Shown: positions 55,010 through 61,693 of the stretch, in pieces
Layout of the letters: every line of letters begins with the position of its first letter
How positions within the stretch are numbered: the stretch's first letter is position 1
Source of the DNA: Silanimonas sp.
Lineage (GTDB): Bacteria; Pseudomonadota; Gammaproteobacteria; Xanthomonadales; Xanthomonadaceae
NCBI RefSeq assembly: GCF_027530345.1
Contig: NZ_JAPZQK010000018.1
Coordinates: forward strand, 233,120-297,119
Length of the DNA stretch: 64,000 bases
Direction: 5' to 3'
Position numbers and translations under genes: made by a program
The notes under the pieces: model-generated
The model's input: the letters and a program-made list of their open reading frames with translations, nothing else
The model's database searches: none
Told to the model about the DNA's origin: nothing

Positions 55010-56221
55010 TTATGCCTCGGCCACGGAGCGATCGGGTCGAGTGTCCGTGAACCGGGGATCGCAACGGGTGTCGAGGCGCTCGTCGCTGCCGATCTTCTGG
55101 GTGGTACGCGAGACCAGCCAGTCGACAACCGCGCGGAGGGCCTCGTCATGCACCGCACCGCCATCGCGGGCCTGCTGGTAGGCCTGCAACTGCGCGTGCG
55201 CACTGCTGCCCCGCGCCAGCAGGGTCGGCAGCCGATGCAGCACGCGATCGGCCTCCAGCGCAGCGCGGTCCGGCGCAGTCATCGCCAGCAAGGCCTCCAG
55301 CCATTCGGTCAGCGGACGCACGCGGCCATCGCGCTCGTCGACGAACTGGGCTTCCATCCCGTCGCGCTTCGCGCGCCAGCGGTTCTCGTCGATGACGCGC
55401 CGCGTGTGCCCGTCGTACGGCACCGCGAGCGACGGGTCGCGCACCAGCGCGCGGACGAGGCAGCGGTAAAGCGCGGCGATGATCAGCGAGTCCTCCGCAC
55501 GCGTGCAGGCATCGGCGATGCGCAGTTCCAGCGTCGGGTAGCGCAGGGCCGGGCGGATCGCCCACCAGAGGAAACTCGCATCGCGCATCGCGCCGGCGTC
55601 AACCAGTCTGGCGGCGAAGCCGTCGTAATCGGCCTGGTCGCGGAAGAACTCAGGGATGCCGGTGCGCGGCCATTCGTCGTAGGCGGCCTGACGGTAGCTC
55701 AGCAACCCCGTGGCGTGGCGGTTCCAGAACGGCGAGGAGGTGGAAAGCGCGAGGAACAGCGGCAGCCATCGCATCACGCCGTTCATCACCACCACGCGGT
55801 CGACGCCCGGAGGCACGGCGACATGCACGTGCAAGCCGCACAGCACGTTGCGTCGCCCGACGATGCCGAAATCCGCCATCAGGCGGGCGTAGCGCGGCTT
55901 CTCGGTCGCCTCCAGGCCGGACCAGTGCGAACTGGGATGGGTACCGGCGGCGACCAACCGGTACTGCATCGCCTCGGCCACCTCGGCCAGGCCGGCCCGG
56001 CAGGTGTCGAGCGTCTCGGCGGCTTCGTCGAAATCGGAAAGGACACGGGTCGCGACTTCGATCTGCGACTGCAGCAGCTCCGGCGCGACGACATTGCCGA
56101 GCCGAGTGCGGCACGCCTTCAGATAGGCCTTCGGTACCCGTGCCATCAGGCCACGGGAGCGCGGGTTGACGAGGAAGAACTCCTCTTCGATGCCGAACGT
56201 GTAGGGGAAATCGAGCGTCAT
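55010..56221 (-). CDS. YbdK-type carboxylate-amine ligase (glutamate-cysteine ligase 2 family)
   Basis: The GCS2 family motif FGIEEEFFLVNPRSRGL opens the protein. CGLHVHVAVP, YPTLELRIADAC and RWRAKRDGMEAQFVD match YbdK/GshA2 proteins, which show weak gamma-glutamyl-cysteine ligase activity; the physiological substrate is unsettled. The length is 403 residues from the ATG at 56221; a GTG at 56248 is possible. The stop is about 11 bp before the mnhA start, so it may lead the Mrp operon. It is divergent from homoserine dehydrogenase. Confidence 0.88.
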   Translation of the reverse strand: MTLDFPYTFGIEEEFFLVNPRSRGLMARVPKAYLKACRTRLGNVVAPELLQSQIEVATRVLSDFDEAAETLDTCRAGLAEVAEAMQYRLVAAGTHPSSHWSGLEATEKPRYARLMADFGIVGRRNVLCGLHVHVAVPPGVDRVVVMNGVMRWLPLFLALSTSSPFWNRHATGLLSYRQAAYDEWPRTGIPEFFRDQADYDGFAARLVDAGAMRDASFLWWAIRPALRYPTLELRIADACTRAEDSLIIAALYRCLVRALVRDPSLAVPYDGHTRRVIDENRWRAKRDGMEAQFVDERDGRVRPLTEWLEALLAMTAPDRAALEADRVLHRLPTLLARGSSAHAQLQAYQQARDGGAVHDEALRAVVDWLVSRTTQKIGSDERLDTRCDPRFTDTRPDRSVAEA

Positions 56222-56375
56222 GCCTTGCCCTTGGACTGGGCGGGGCACCGTAGCGGGCGACGCCGGCCGGCGGGTTAACCCCGCGTGCCCATTCCGTTCA
56301 CCGCTCGTGGCGCCCGGGCCTGCGGCCCACGACAGCGCCCACCCGGCTTATGCCAAATCGTCAGTGGACGAGAAA

Positions 56376-56409
56376 CATATATCGCTTCATCTTGATTGAA
56401 CGATATATG
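56376..56409. promoter_or_regulatory. Inverted repeat CATATATCG...CGATATATG before homoserine dehydrogenase
   Basis: CATATATCG (56376-56384) and CGATATATG (56401-56409) are exact 9-bp complements, 16 bp apart, ending 11 bp before the ATG at 56421. The block is sharply AT-rich. It fits a two-site operator of a dimeric regulator or an mRNA hairpin over the ribosome site. ArsR-type methionine regulators (SahR/SamR) use ATAT-rich palindromes and would suit this gene, but that link is conjecture. Confidence 0.5.
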
Positions 56410-56420
56410 GAGCTCCCGCC

Positions 56421-57566
56421 ATGCCGCTGTCCCGCCTTCCCTCGCCCTCCGGAGCGCGCCCGGCCGCCCGCCTCGACCTCGTCCTCGTCGGGGCCCGAGG
56501 CCAGGTCGGCACCGCGTTCCGCCGCCGCCTCGCCGAGCAGCACGCCGCCATTGCCCGGCGCGCGGGAATCGACCTTCGACTGCTCGCCGCGTTCGACCGC
56601 CGGGGGTTCGCCTACGACCTCGAAGGCCTCGCACCAACGGAACTCGATGCCGTCCTGCAGCCGCGCCGCGAGGACGCCATCGAAGCCCTCTTCGCGCACC
56701 TGCAGTCGCCGCGGCAGGCGCCGGCCCTGGTGGTGGACTGCACGGCCAGCGACGCCATCGCGGCACGCTACCCCGAGTGGCTGGCCAGCGGCCTCGGCAT
56801 CGCCACGGCCAACAAACGTGCGAACGCCCGCGAGCTCGCGTTCTACCGTCAGATCCAGCGGGCCGCCGCGGCCAGCGGCGCCCCGTATCGCTTCGAAACG
56901 ACGGTGGGCGCGGCGATCCCGATCCTCGGCCCCCTGCGCGACCTCGCGCTGCGCGGCGAAGGCGTGCGCGCCATCCAGGGCGTGCTCTCCGGCTCGCTGA
57001 GCTTCCTGCTGGAGCGCCTGCACAGCGGCCAGCGCTTCTCCGCTGCGCTCGCGGAAGCGCAATCGCTCGGCTACACCGAGCCGGACGCCGGCGAGGACCT
57101 GCGTGCCGACGACCTCGTGCGCAAGCTGCTGGTGCTGGCCCGCGAAGCCGGCTTCGCCCTCGAGCCGCACGAGGTGTCGGTGACGCCGTTCGCCGAATGC
57201 GCCGCCAGCCATCCCGACCAATGGGCCGCGCACCTAGACGCCGAGGACGCCCGCTGGGCCGCGCGCATCGCCCACGCCAAAGCATCCGGCACGCGCTGGA
57301 CGATCCTCGCCGAAGTCGATGCGGCGGGAGCGCGCATCGCCCTGCGCGAGCTCGACGCCACCTCGCCGTTCGCCACCCTGCCCGCCGGGCAGAACCTCGT
57401 GCGCATCGAGACCGACCTGCAGCACGAGCGGCCGCTGTGGCTGGGCGGCCCGGGCGCCGGACCCGACATCACCGCAGCCGGCGTGCTCAGCGACGTCATC
57501 GCCGCCGGACAGGCGCTGGTGCGCGGCGCTCAGGCCGACAATAGGCGGCGCAGCGTCGCTGCGTAG
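56421..57566 (+). CDS. hom: Homoserine dehydrogenase
   Basis: This enzyme reduces aspartate semialdehyde to homoserine for threonine and methionine. The Rossmann loop reads VLVGARGQVG, a variant of GxGxxG. VVDCTAS, GIATANKRANA (with catalytic-region Lys) and VLSGSLSFLLERL are family motifs, the last similar to the ThrA type. The length is 381 residues, with no aspartokinase part and no ACT domain, so no allosteric threonine site is seen. An inverted repeat covers the region just upstream. The 3' end overlaps the convergent hutF by 37 bp. Confidence 0.9.
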   Translation: MPLSRLPSPSGARPAARLDLVLVGARGQVGTAFRRRLAEQHAAIARRAGIDLRLLAAFDRRGFAYDLEGLAPTELDAVLQPRREDAIEALFAHLQSPRQAPALVVDCTASDAIAARYPEWLASGLGIATANKRANARELAFYRQIQRAAAASGAPYRFETTVGAAIPILGPLRDLALRGEGVRAIQGVLSGSLSFLLERLHSGQRFSAALAEAQSLGYTEPDAGEDLRADDLVRKLLVLAREAGFALEPHEVSVTPFAECAASHPDQWAAHLDAEDARWAARIAHAKASGTRWTILAEVDAAGARIALRELDATSPFATLPAGQNLVRIETDLQHERPLWLGGPGAGPDITAAGVLSDVIAAGQALVRGAQADNRRRSVAA

Positions 57567-58849
57567 CCGGCAGCCGCCGATTCGCGCTGCGCATGGCGGC
57601 CCTCCGCCACAACGCGTCGTCCCCCGACGAACACATCGCGCACCAGCGGACGGTTGCCGCAGAACACCCAGCGGTCCAGAACGTCCTCGGGGGTGGCGCC
57701 CACCATCGCCGGCGCCTCGGCATCGAGCACCAGGGCGTCCACGGCCGAGCTCGCGTCGAGCACGCCGACGGCCTGTCCGGTCGATGGCGCCGCGGACGCC
57801 GCGACGGCGCGCAGCATGGCCTCGGCATTGCTGCCCGGCCCAAGCAGCGCGCGGCTGCGTTTCTGTTCCACCAGCCGCTGGCCATACTCCAGCCAGCGCA
57901 GTTCCTCGATCGGCGACACCGACACATGGCTGTCCGAACCAATGCCATAGCGCCCGCCCGCCGCGAGGAAGGCGCGAAGCGAGAACAGGCCGTCCCCGAG
58001 ATTCGCCTCCGTCGTCGGGCAGATCGCCACCGTGGCGCCGCTGGCGGCGACGCCGCGGATTTCCGCCTCATCGAGGTGCGTCGCGTGCACCAGGGTCCAG
58101 CGCGCATCGACCGGCAACTCGTCCAGCAGCAACTGCACCGGGCGCCGGCCGTGCGTGGCCAGGCCATCGGCCACTTCCGCCTGCTGCTCGGCGATGTGCA
58201 AGTGCACCGGCATGCCGGGCTCGTCGAGGGCGGCGAGCACCTCGCGCATCGTCGGCAGCGTCACGGCACGGAGACTGTGGAAGGCCACGCCGACGCGCAC
58301 GCCCGGCGTCCCCGATGACGCACGACGCAGGTCGTCCACGAGGCGGACGAATGCATCGGTGCCATGGCCGAAGCGTTGCTGGCGCTCGGAGAGCGCGCGG
58401 CCGTCGAAGCCGCCGCGCTGGTACAGAACGGGCAGCAGGGTCAGGCGGAGTCCGACGGACTGCGCGGCGGCGATGATCGCTTCGGCCATCGCAGCCGGCC
58501 GCGCATAGGGCCGGCCGTCGATGTCGTGGTGCAGGTAGTGGAACTCGCACACGCTCGTGAAGCCGGCTTCCAGCATCTCGATGTAGAGCTGGCACGCGAT
58601 GGCATGCACGTCGTCCGGCGACAGCATGGCGGCGAAACGGTACATCCACTCGCGCCAGGTCCAGAAGCTGTCGGCGTCCGACTGCTGGCGCTCGGTGAGG
58701 CCGGCCATCGCGCGCTGGAAGGCGTGCGAATGCAGGTTGGCGATGCCCGGCACCACCCAGGCCGCGCGTGTCGCGACATCGACCGGCAGCGCAGCCGCCG
58801 CGCTCCACTCGCGTCCATCGAACAGCGCATCGGCCTGCAGCAGGGTCAT
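57530..58849 (-). CDS. hutF: Formimidoylglutamate deiminase
   Basis: HutF removes ammonia from N-formimidoyl-glutamate, giving N-formylglutamate, which HutG then cleaves. It is an amidohydrolase with metal site NLHSHAFQRAM (HxH), later VHATHLDE, and SDSHVSVSP carrying the catalytic aspartate. The length is 439 residues from the ATG at 58849; the frame continues a few codons upstream. Presence of HutF means this organism uses the five-step route. It is divergent from hutI; TAGCAT on the minus strand at 58883-58878 may be its -10. Confidence 0.94.
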   Translation of the reverse strand: MTLLQADALFDGREWSAAAALPVDVATRAAWVVPGIANLHSHAFQRAMAGLTERQQSDADSFWTWREWMYRFAAMLSPDDVHAIACQLYIEMLEAGFTSVCEFHYLHHDIDGRPYARPAAMAEAIIAAAQSVGLRLTLLPVLYQRGGFDGRALSERQQRFGHGTDAFVRLVDDLRRASSGTPGVRVGVAFHSLRAVTLPTMREVLAALDEPGMPVHLHIAEQQAEVADGLATHGRRPVQLLLDELPVDARWTLVHATHLDEAEIRGVAASGATVAICPTTEANLGDGLFSLRAFLAAGGRYGIGSDSHVSVSPIEELRWLEYGQRLVEQKRSRALLGPGSNAEAMLRAVAASAAPSTGQAVGVLDASSAVDALVLDAEAPAMVGATPEDVLDRWVFCGNRPLVRDVFVGGRRVVAEGRHAQRESAAAGYAATLRRLLSA

Positions 58850-58877
58850 TGGATCGGCTCGCGTCGGGAGGCCCACA

Positions 58878-58901
58878 TGCTAAAGCCTGCGCCGGTATGC
58901 T
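58878..58901. promoter_or_regulatory. Divergent -10 boxes between hutF and hutI
   Basis: On the minus strand TAGCAT (58883-58878) faces hutF; on the plus strand TATGCT (58896-58901) faces hutI. Both sit in the 81-bp gap between starts. No clear HutC-type operator is seen. Confidence 0.35.
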
Positions 58902-58930
58902 CGCGACTTCCCCATCGATCGAACTCCCTC

Positions 58931-60154
58931 GTGGCGCCTTCGACCTTCCTGCTGCGCAACATCCGCTTGGTCACGCTCGACGGCGCGGGAGGCTACGCAC
59001 CCCTCGAGGACGCCGCAGTGGCGGTCGTGGAAGGCCGGATCGCGCAGGCCGGGCAGCTCGACGCCATGGCCGACGAGCATCGCGGCCTCGATCCGGTCGA
59101 CGGCGAGCAGGCCCTGCTCACGCCGGGACTCATCGACTGCCACACCCACCTGGTGTTTGCCGGCGACCGCGCGGGCGAGTTCGAGCAGCGATTGAACGGC
59201 GTGAGCTACGAAGCCATCGCGAAGGCCGGCGGGGGCATCCTCTCGACGGTGCGCGCCACGCGCGCCGCCGACGATGACGCGCTGCTTCGCGAATCGCTGC
59301 CACGCGCGCAAGCGCTGGTGGCGAGCGGCTGCACCACGCTGGAGATCAAGTCCGGTTACGGCCTGACGCTGGCCGACGAGGCGAAGATGTTGCGGGTCGC
59401 CCGGCGCATCGGCGAGATGCTCGGCATCACGGTCCGCACCACCTTCCTCGGCGCACACGCCGTGCCTCCGGAATACGCCGGACGCGCAGACGACTACGTA
59501 GCCGCCATCATCGAATGGCTGCCCGCGTTGCACGCCGATGGGCTCGTCGATGCCGTCGACGCGTTCTGCGAGCGCATCGGATTCGACGCCGCGCAGACCG
59601 CCCGGGTGTTCGAGGCCGCGCGGGCGCTCGGCCTGCCGGTGAAGCTGCATGCCGACCAGCTCAGCGACGGCGGCGGCGCCGCGCTGGTCTCCCAGTTCCA
59701 TGGCCTCTCGGCCGACCATGTCGAATACACCGGCGAAGACGCCGTGGCCGCGATGGCCGCGGCTGGCACCGTGGCGGTGCTGCTGCCGGGCAGCTACCAC
59801 TGCCTGCGCGAGACGAAGCAGCCGCCCATCGAGGCCTTCCGCCGCCACGGGGTGCCCATGGCGGTCAGCACCGACCTGAACCCGGGCACCTCGCCCCTGC
59901 GCTCGCTGCCGCTGGCGATGTCGCTGGCCTGCACGCATTTCCGCCTGACGCCGGAGGAAAGCCTGCGCGGCGCGACCCACCACGCCGCCACCGCGCTGGG
60001 GCTGACCGACCGCGGGCGCATCACCGCCGGCCTGCGTGCCGACCTCGCGTTGTGGCCAGTGCGGCACCCGGCCGAGCTTTGCTACTGGCTGGGCGCCGTG
60101 AGGCCGGCGGCGCTCTGGTCCGCCGGACGCCGCCTGTCCTCGAACGGCGCCTGA
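58931..60154 (+). CDS. hutI: Imidazolonepropionase
   Basis: HutI hydrolyses imidazolone-5-propionate to N-formimidoyl-glutamate, the HutF substrate. Zinc-site motifs are PGLIDCHTHLVFAGDR, LHADQLSDGGGAAL and STDLNPGTSP (catalytic Asp). The length is 407 residues. I choose GTG at 58931, just before the conserved FLLRNIRLVTLDG start. An ATG at 58878 lies upstream of the likely -10 and is less likely. It is divergent from hutF, and its stop is 6 bp from the convergent lipoprotein stop. Confidence 0.95.
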   Translation: MAPSTFLLRNIRLVTLDGAGGYAPLEDAAVAVVEGRIAQAGQLDAMADEHRGLDPVDGEQALLTPGLIDCHTHLVFAGDRAGEFEQRLNGVSYEAIAKAGGGILSTVRATRAADDDALLRESLPRAQALVASGCTTLEIKSGYGLTLADEAKMLRVARRIGEMLGITVRTTFLGAHAVPPEYAGRADDYVAAIIEWLPALHADGLVDAVDAFCERIGFDAAQTARVFEAARALGLPVKLHADQLSDGGGAALVSQFHGLSADHVEYTGEDAVAAMAAAGTVAVLLPGSYHCLRETKQPPIEAFRRHGVPMAVSTDLNPGTSPLRSLPLAMSLACTHFRLTPEESLRGATHHAATALGLTDRGRITAGLRADLALWPVRHPAELCYWLGAVRPAALWSAGRRLSSNGA

Positions 60155-60160
60155 TCGCCC

Positions 60161-60772
60161 TCAGAGCGACTGGGCGAGGGTGATCGCCTTCTGGATCTTC
60201 TCGGCGCTCGGACTCTGCAGCTCCGAGACATTGATCTGCACTTCGCTGCCCCCCTTCACGAAGTAGATCGTGCCCACGCCGGTTTCGCTGGTGCTGTAAG
60301 CCTGCTCACCCAGCGAAGGCTGCGGCTGGAAACTCATCGTGGTGGCGGCAAGTTCGCGTCGCGAGGCCAGGTTGGCGAGGGCCTTCGCCGTCGAAACCGG
60401 CGTCGCGACGAAGATTTCCACGGTATGGGTGGGCGCGTCCTTCGCGAACTCGATGGTGCCGACGCCGGCGTTGTAGGTGCAGCGCGAGTCCCACACATAG
60501 CCGCTGATGCGGGGTTCGACTTTCTGCACCAGCTCGAAAGCGAGGTCCGGATAGACCGCGGACAGCTTCTCCGCTGGCAGCCAGGCGCAGGCGTCCACCG
60601 GCACCACCGATTTCAGCTGCTCGAATTCGGGATCGACCACGGTAGCCGCCGGGGCGGCTGCCGCATCCGCCTCCGGAGCGGCAGTCGATGAATCGCCCGA
60701 TGGCGAGCCTCCGCAGGCCACGAGGCCGGACAGGGCCAGGATGGTGATCGACAGCATCGTCCAGCGCGTCAT
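60161..60772 (-). CDS. Putative lipoprotein of unknown function
   Basis: The lipobox LVACG at about residue 20 predicts a lipoprotein, followed by a Gly/Ser/Ala/Pro-rich linker. The globular part (about 50-203) has two cysteines (DACAWL and SRCTY) likely paired, and a strand-rich pattern reminiscent of DUF3558 lipoproteins. GGAGA precedes the ATG, and TAAAGT on the minus strand at 60808-60803 may be the -10. It stands as a single gene between hutI and the THX gene. Confidence 0.7.
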   Translation of the reverse strand: MTRWTMLSITILALSGLVACGGSPSGDSSTAAPEADAAAAPAATVVDPEFEQLKSVVPVDACAWLPAEKLSAVYPDLAFELVQKVEPRISGYVWDSRCTYNAGVGTIEFAKDAPTHTVEIFVATPVSTAKALANLASRRELAATTMSFQPQPSLGEQAYSTSETGVGTIYFVKGGSEVQINVSELQSPSAEKIQKAITLAQSL

Positions 60773-60830
60773 CGGCAGTCTCCGTGCGAGGGGGTGCCGG
60801 CGACTTTAGGAACCGTTTCCCCTCAACGCA

Positions 60831-60855
60831 AACGCCCCGCGCGAGGCGGGGCGTT
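60831..60855 (-). terminator. Intrinsic terminator downstream of the THX gene
   Basis: AACGCCCCGC (60831-60840) and GCGGGGCGTT (60846-60855) form a perfect 10-bp stem with a 5-base loop. On the minus strand TGCGTTG follows, giving a short T-containing tail. A second hairpin (60888-60908, 7-bp GC arms) lies between this and the THX stop. Confidence 0.7.
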
Positions 60856-60916
60856 CATGGCGGCACCTAGGAGCAGGCGCCGCATCCGGCCGGGCTCGGG
60901 ACCCGGCCCGTGGCGA

Positions 60917-61099
60917 TCAGGCCGAAGCCTTCTTGGCCGGAGCCTTCTTGGCCGGGGCCTTCTTCGCGGCCGGCGCCTTGGCCGGGGCGGCCTTCACGGC
61001 CGTCGTGCCGGCCTTGACGACCGACTGGTGCGGACGGGCGTTGCCATAGGACGCGTTGTAGCGCTTGCCCTTGGCGGTCTTGCGGTCACCCTTACCCAT
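60917..61099 (-). CDS. 30S ribosomal protein THX with Lys/Ala/Pro-rich tail
   Basis: The first 25 residues (MGKGDRKTAKGKRYNASYGN) match the small ribosomal protein THX known from Thermus and many Gram-negative bacteria. It inserts in the head of the 30S subunit. Ordinary THX is about 26-30 residues after processing; here a tail of about 30 residues (KAAPAK, KKAPAKK) extends it to 60. AGGAG is well placed before the ATG at 61099. The start lies inside the end of the MerC gene (8-bp overlap). Confidence 0.85.
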   Translation of the reverse strand: MGKGDRKTAKGKRYNASYGNARPHQSVVKAGTTAVKAAPAKAPAAKKAPAKKAPAKKASA

Positions 61100-61610
61100 G
61101 GGACACTCCTGAATGCTTGTGGGGTTGATCGGAAAGGGGCGGGAGTGTAGCACCAGCGTCATGAGCATGCGCATGGGCTTCACAGGCGGCCTCGGCCGCC
61201 TGCCCGTGCGCGAGGCGCAGGTTCAGCAAGTGCGCTACCGCCACGAGCGTCCCCGCCGTCGTCATCGTCAGCGCATGCAGCAGGGCATGGTCGTGAATCG
61301 CCGGGACGAAGCGCTCCGCGAACAGGATCGCCAGCCCGGTGAGCAGCAGTGGCCAAGCAAAGAAGCGGCCGTGCGCGCGAAGACTGTGGCCCACGGAAAG
61401 CACGGCGAACACGGTGGTGAAGGCCAGGAAGAAGCCCTCGAACGCGTGCGAGGCGAGGAACTCGAGGCCGAGTGCCGGGAGAAAGGCCATGGCCAGCGGG
61501 AGGACGGCGCAATGCACCGCGCACAGGGTGGCCGCCGTCGCGCCAAGCCGGTCGTACCAGCGCCCGCGCGCTTCCGCGGACGGGTTCGTCGCAGGGAGGG
61601 AGCGCGGCAT
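61092..61610 (-). CDS. MerC-domain membrane protein with His-rich tail
   Basis: Four predicted transmembrane segments (about residues 24-130) include TLCAVHCAVLP, whose Cys30/Cys34 form the metal-binding pair of MerC-type transporters. The C-terminal tail is histidine-rich (HAHAHD, HKHSGVSHG), typical of zinc-handling proteins. The length is 172 residues. There is no mer operon here. It is divergent from a ZnuD-like receptor, so a role in zinc uptake is more likely than mercury resistance. CGGAAG precedes the ATG. Confidence 0.82.
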   Translation of the reverse strand: MPRSLPATNPSAEARGRWYDRLGATAATLCAVHCAVLPLAMAFLPALGLEFLASHAFEGFFLAFTTVFAVLSVGHSLRAHGRFFAWPLLLTGLAILFAERFVPAIHDHALLHALTMTTAGTLVAVAHLLNLRLAHGQAAEAACEAHAHAHDAGATLPPLSDQPHKHSGVSHG

Positions 61611-61638
61611 GACTTCCGGGACGGGTTGAGCTAGAGAC

Positions 61639-61656
61639 GCAATACTATAACATCAG
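61639..61656. promoter_or_regulatory. Zur-box-like AT-rich palindrome between merC-like and TonB receptor genes
   Basis: GCAATACTATAACATCAG matches the gammaproteobacterial Zur core (around GTTATAACAT) perfectly in its right half and with two changes in its left half. It contains TATAAC (plus) and TATAGT (minus) as overlapping -10 boxes for both divergent genes. A GGGGTT-A-AACCCC palindrome abuts at 61656-61668. Confidence 0.45.
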
Positions 61657-61693
61657 GGGTTAAACCCCCGTTTCACTACCCCACTCCACCCGG

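Noticed and set aside
56222..56420. Riboswitch upstream of homoserine dehydrogenase
   Set aside because: I see only a single inverted repeat with an AT-rich stem, not the conserved cores or multi-helix layout of SAM, SAH or threonine-related leaders.
61092..61610. MerC-like gene as evidence of a mercury-resistance operon
   Set aside because: No merA, merP, merT or merR nearby, while the His-rich tail and the divergent ZnuD-like receptor point to zinc.
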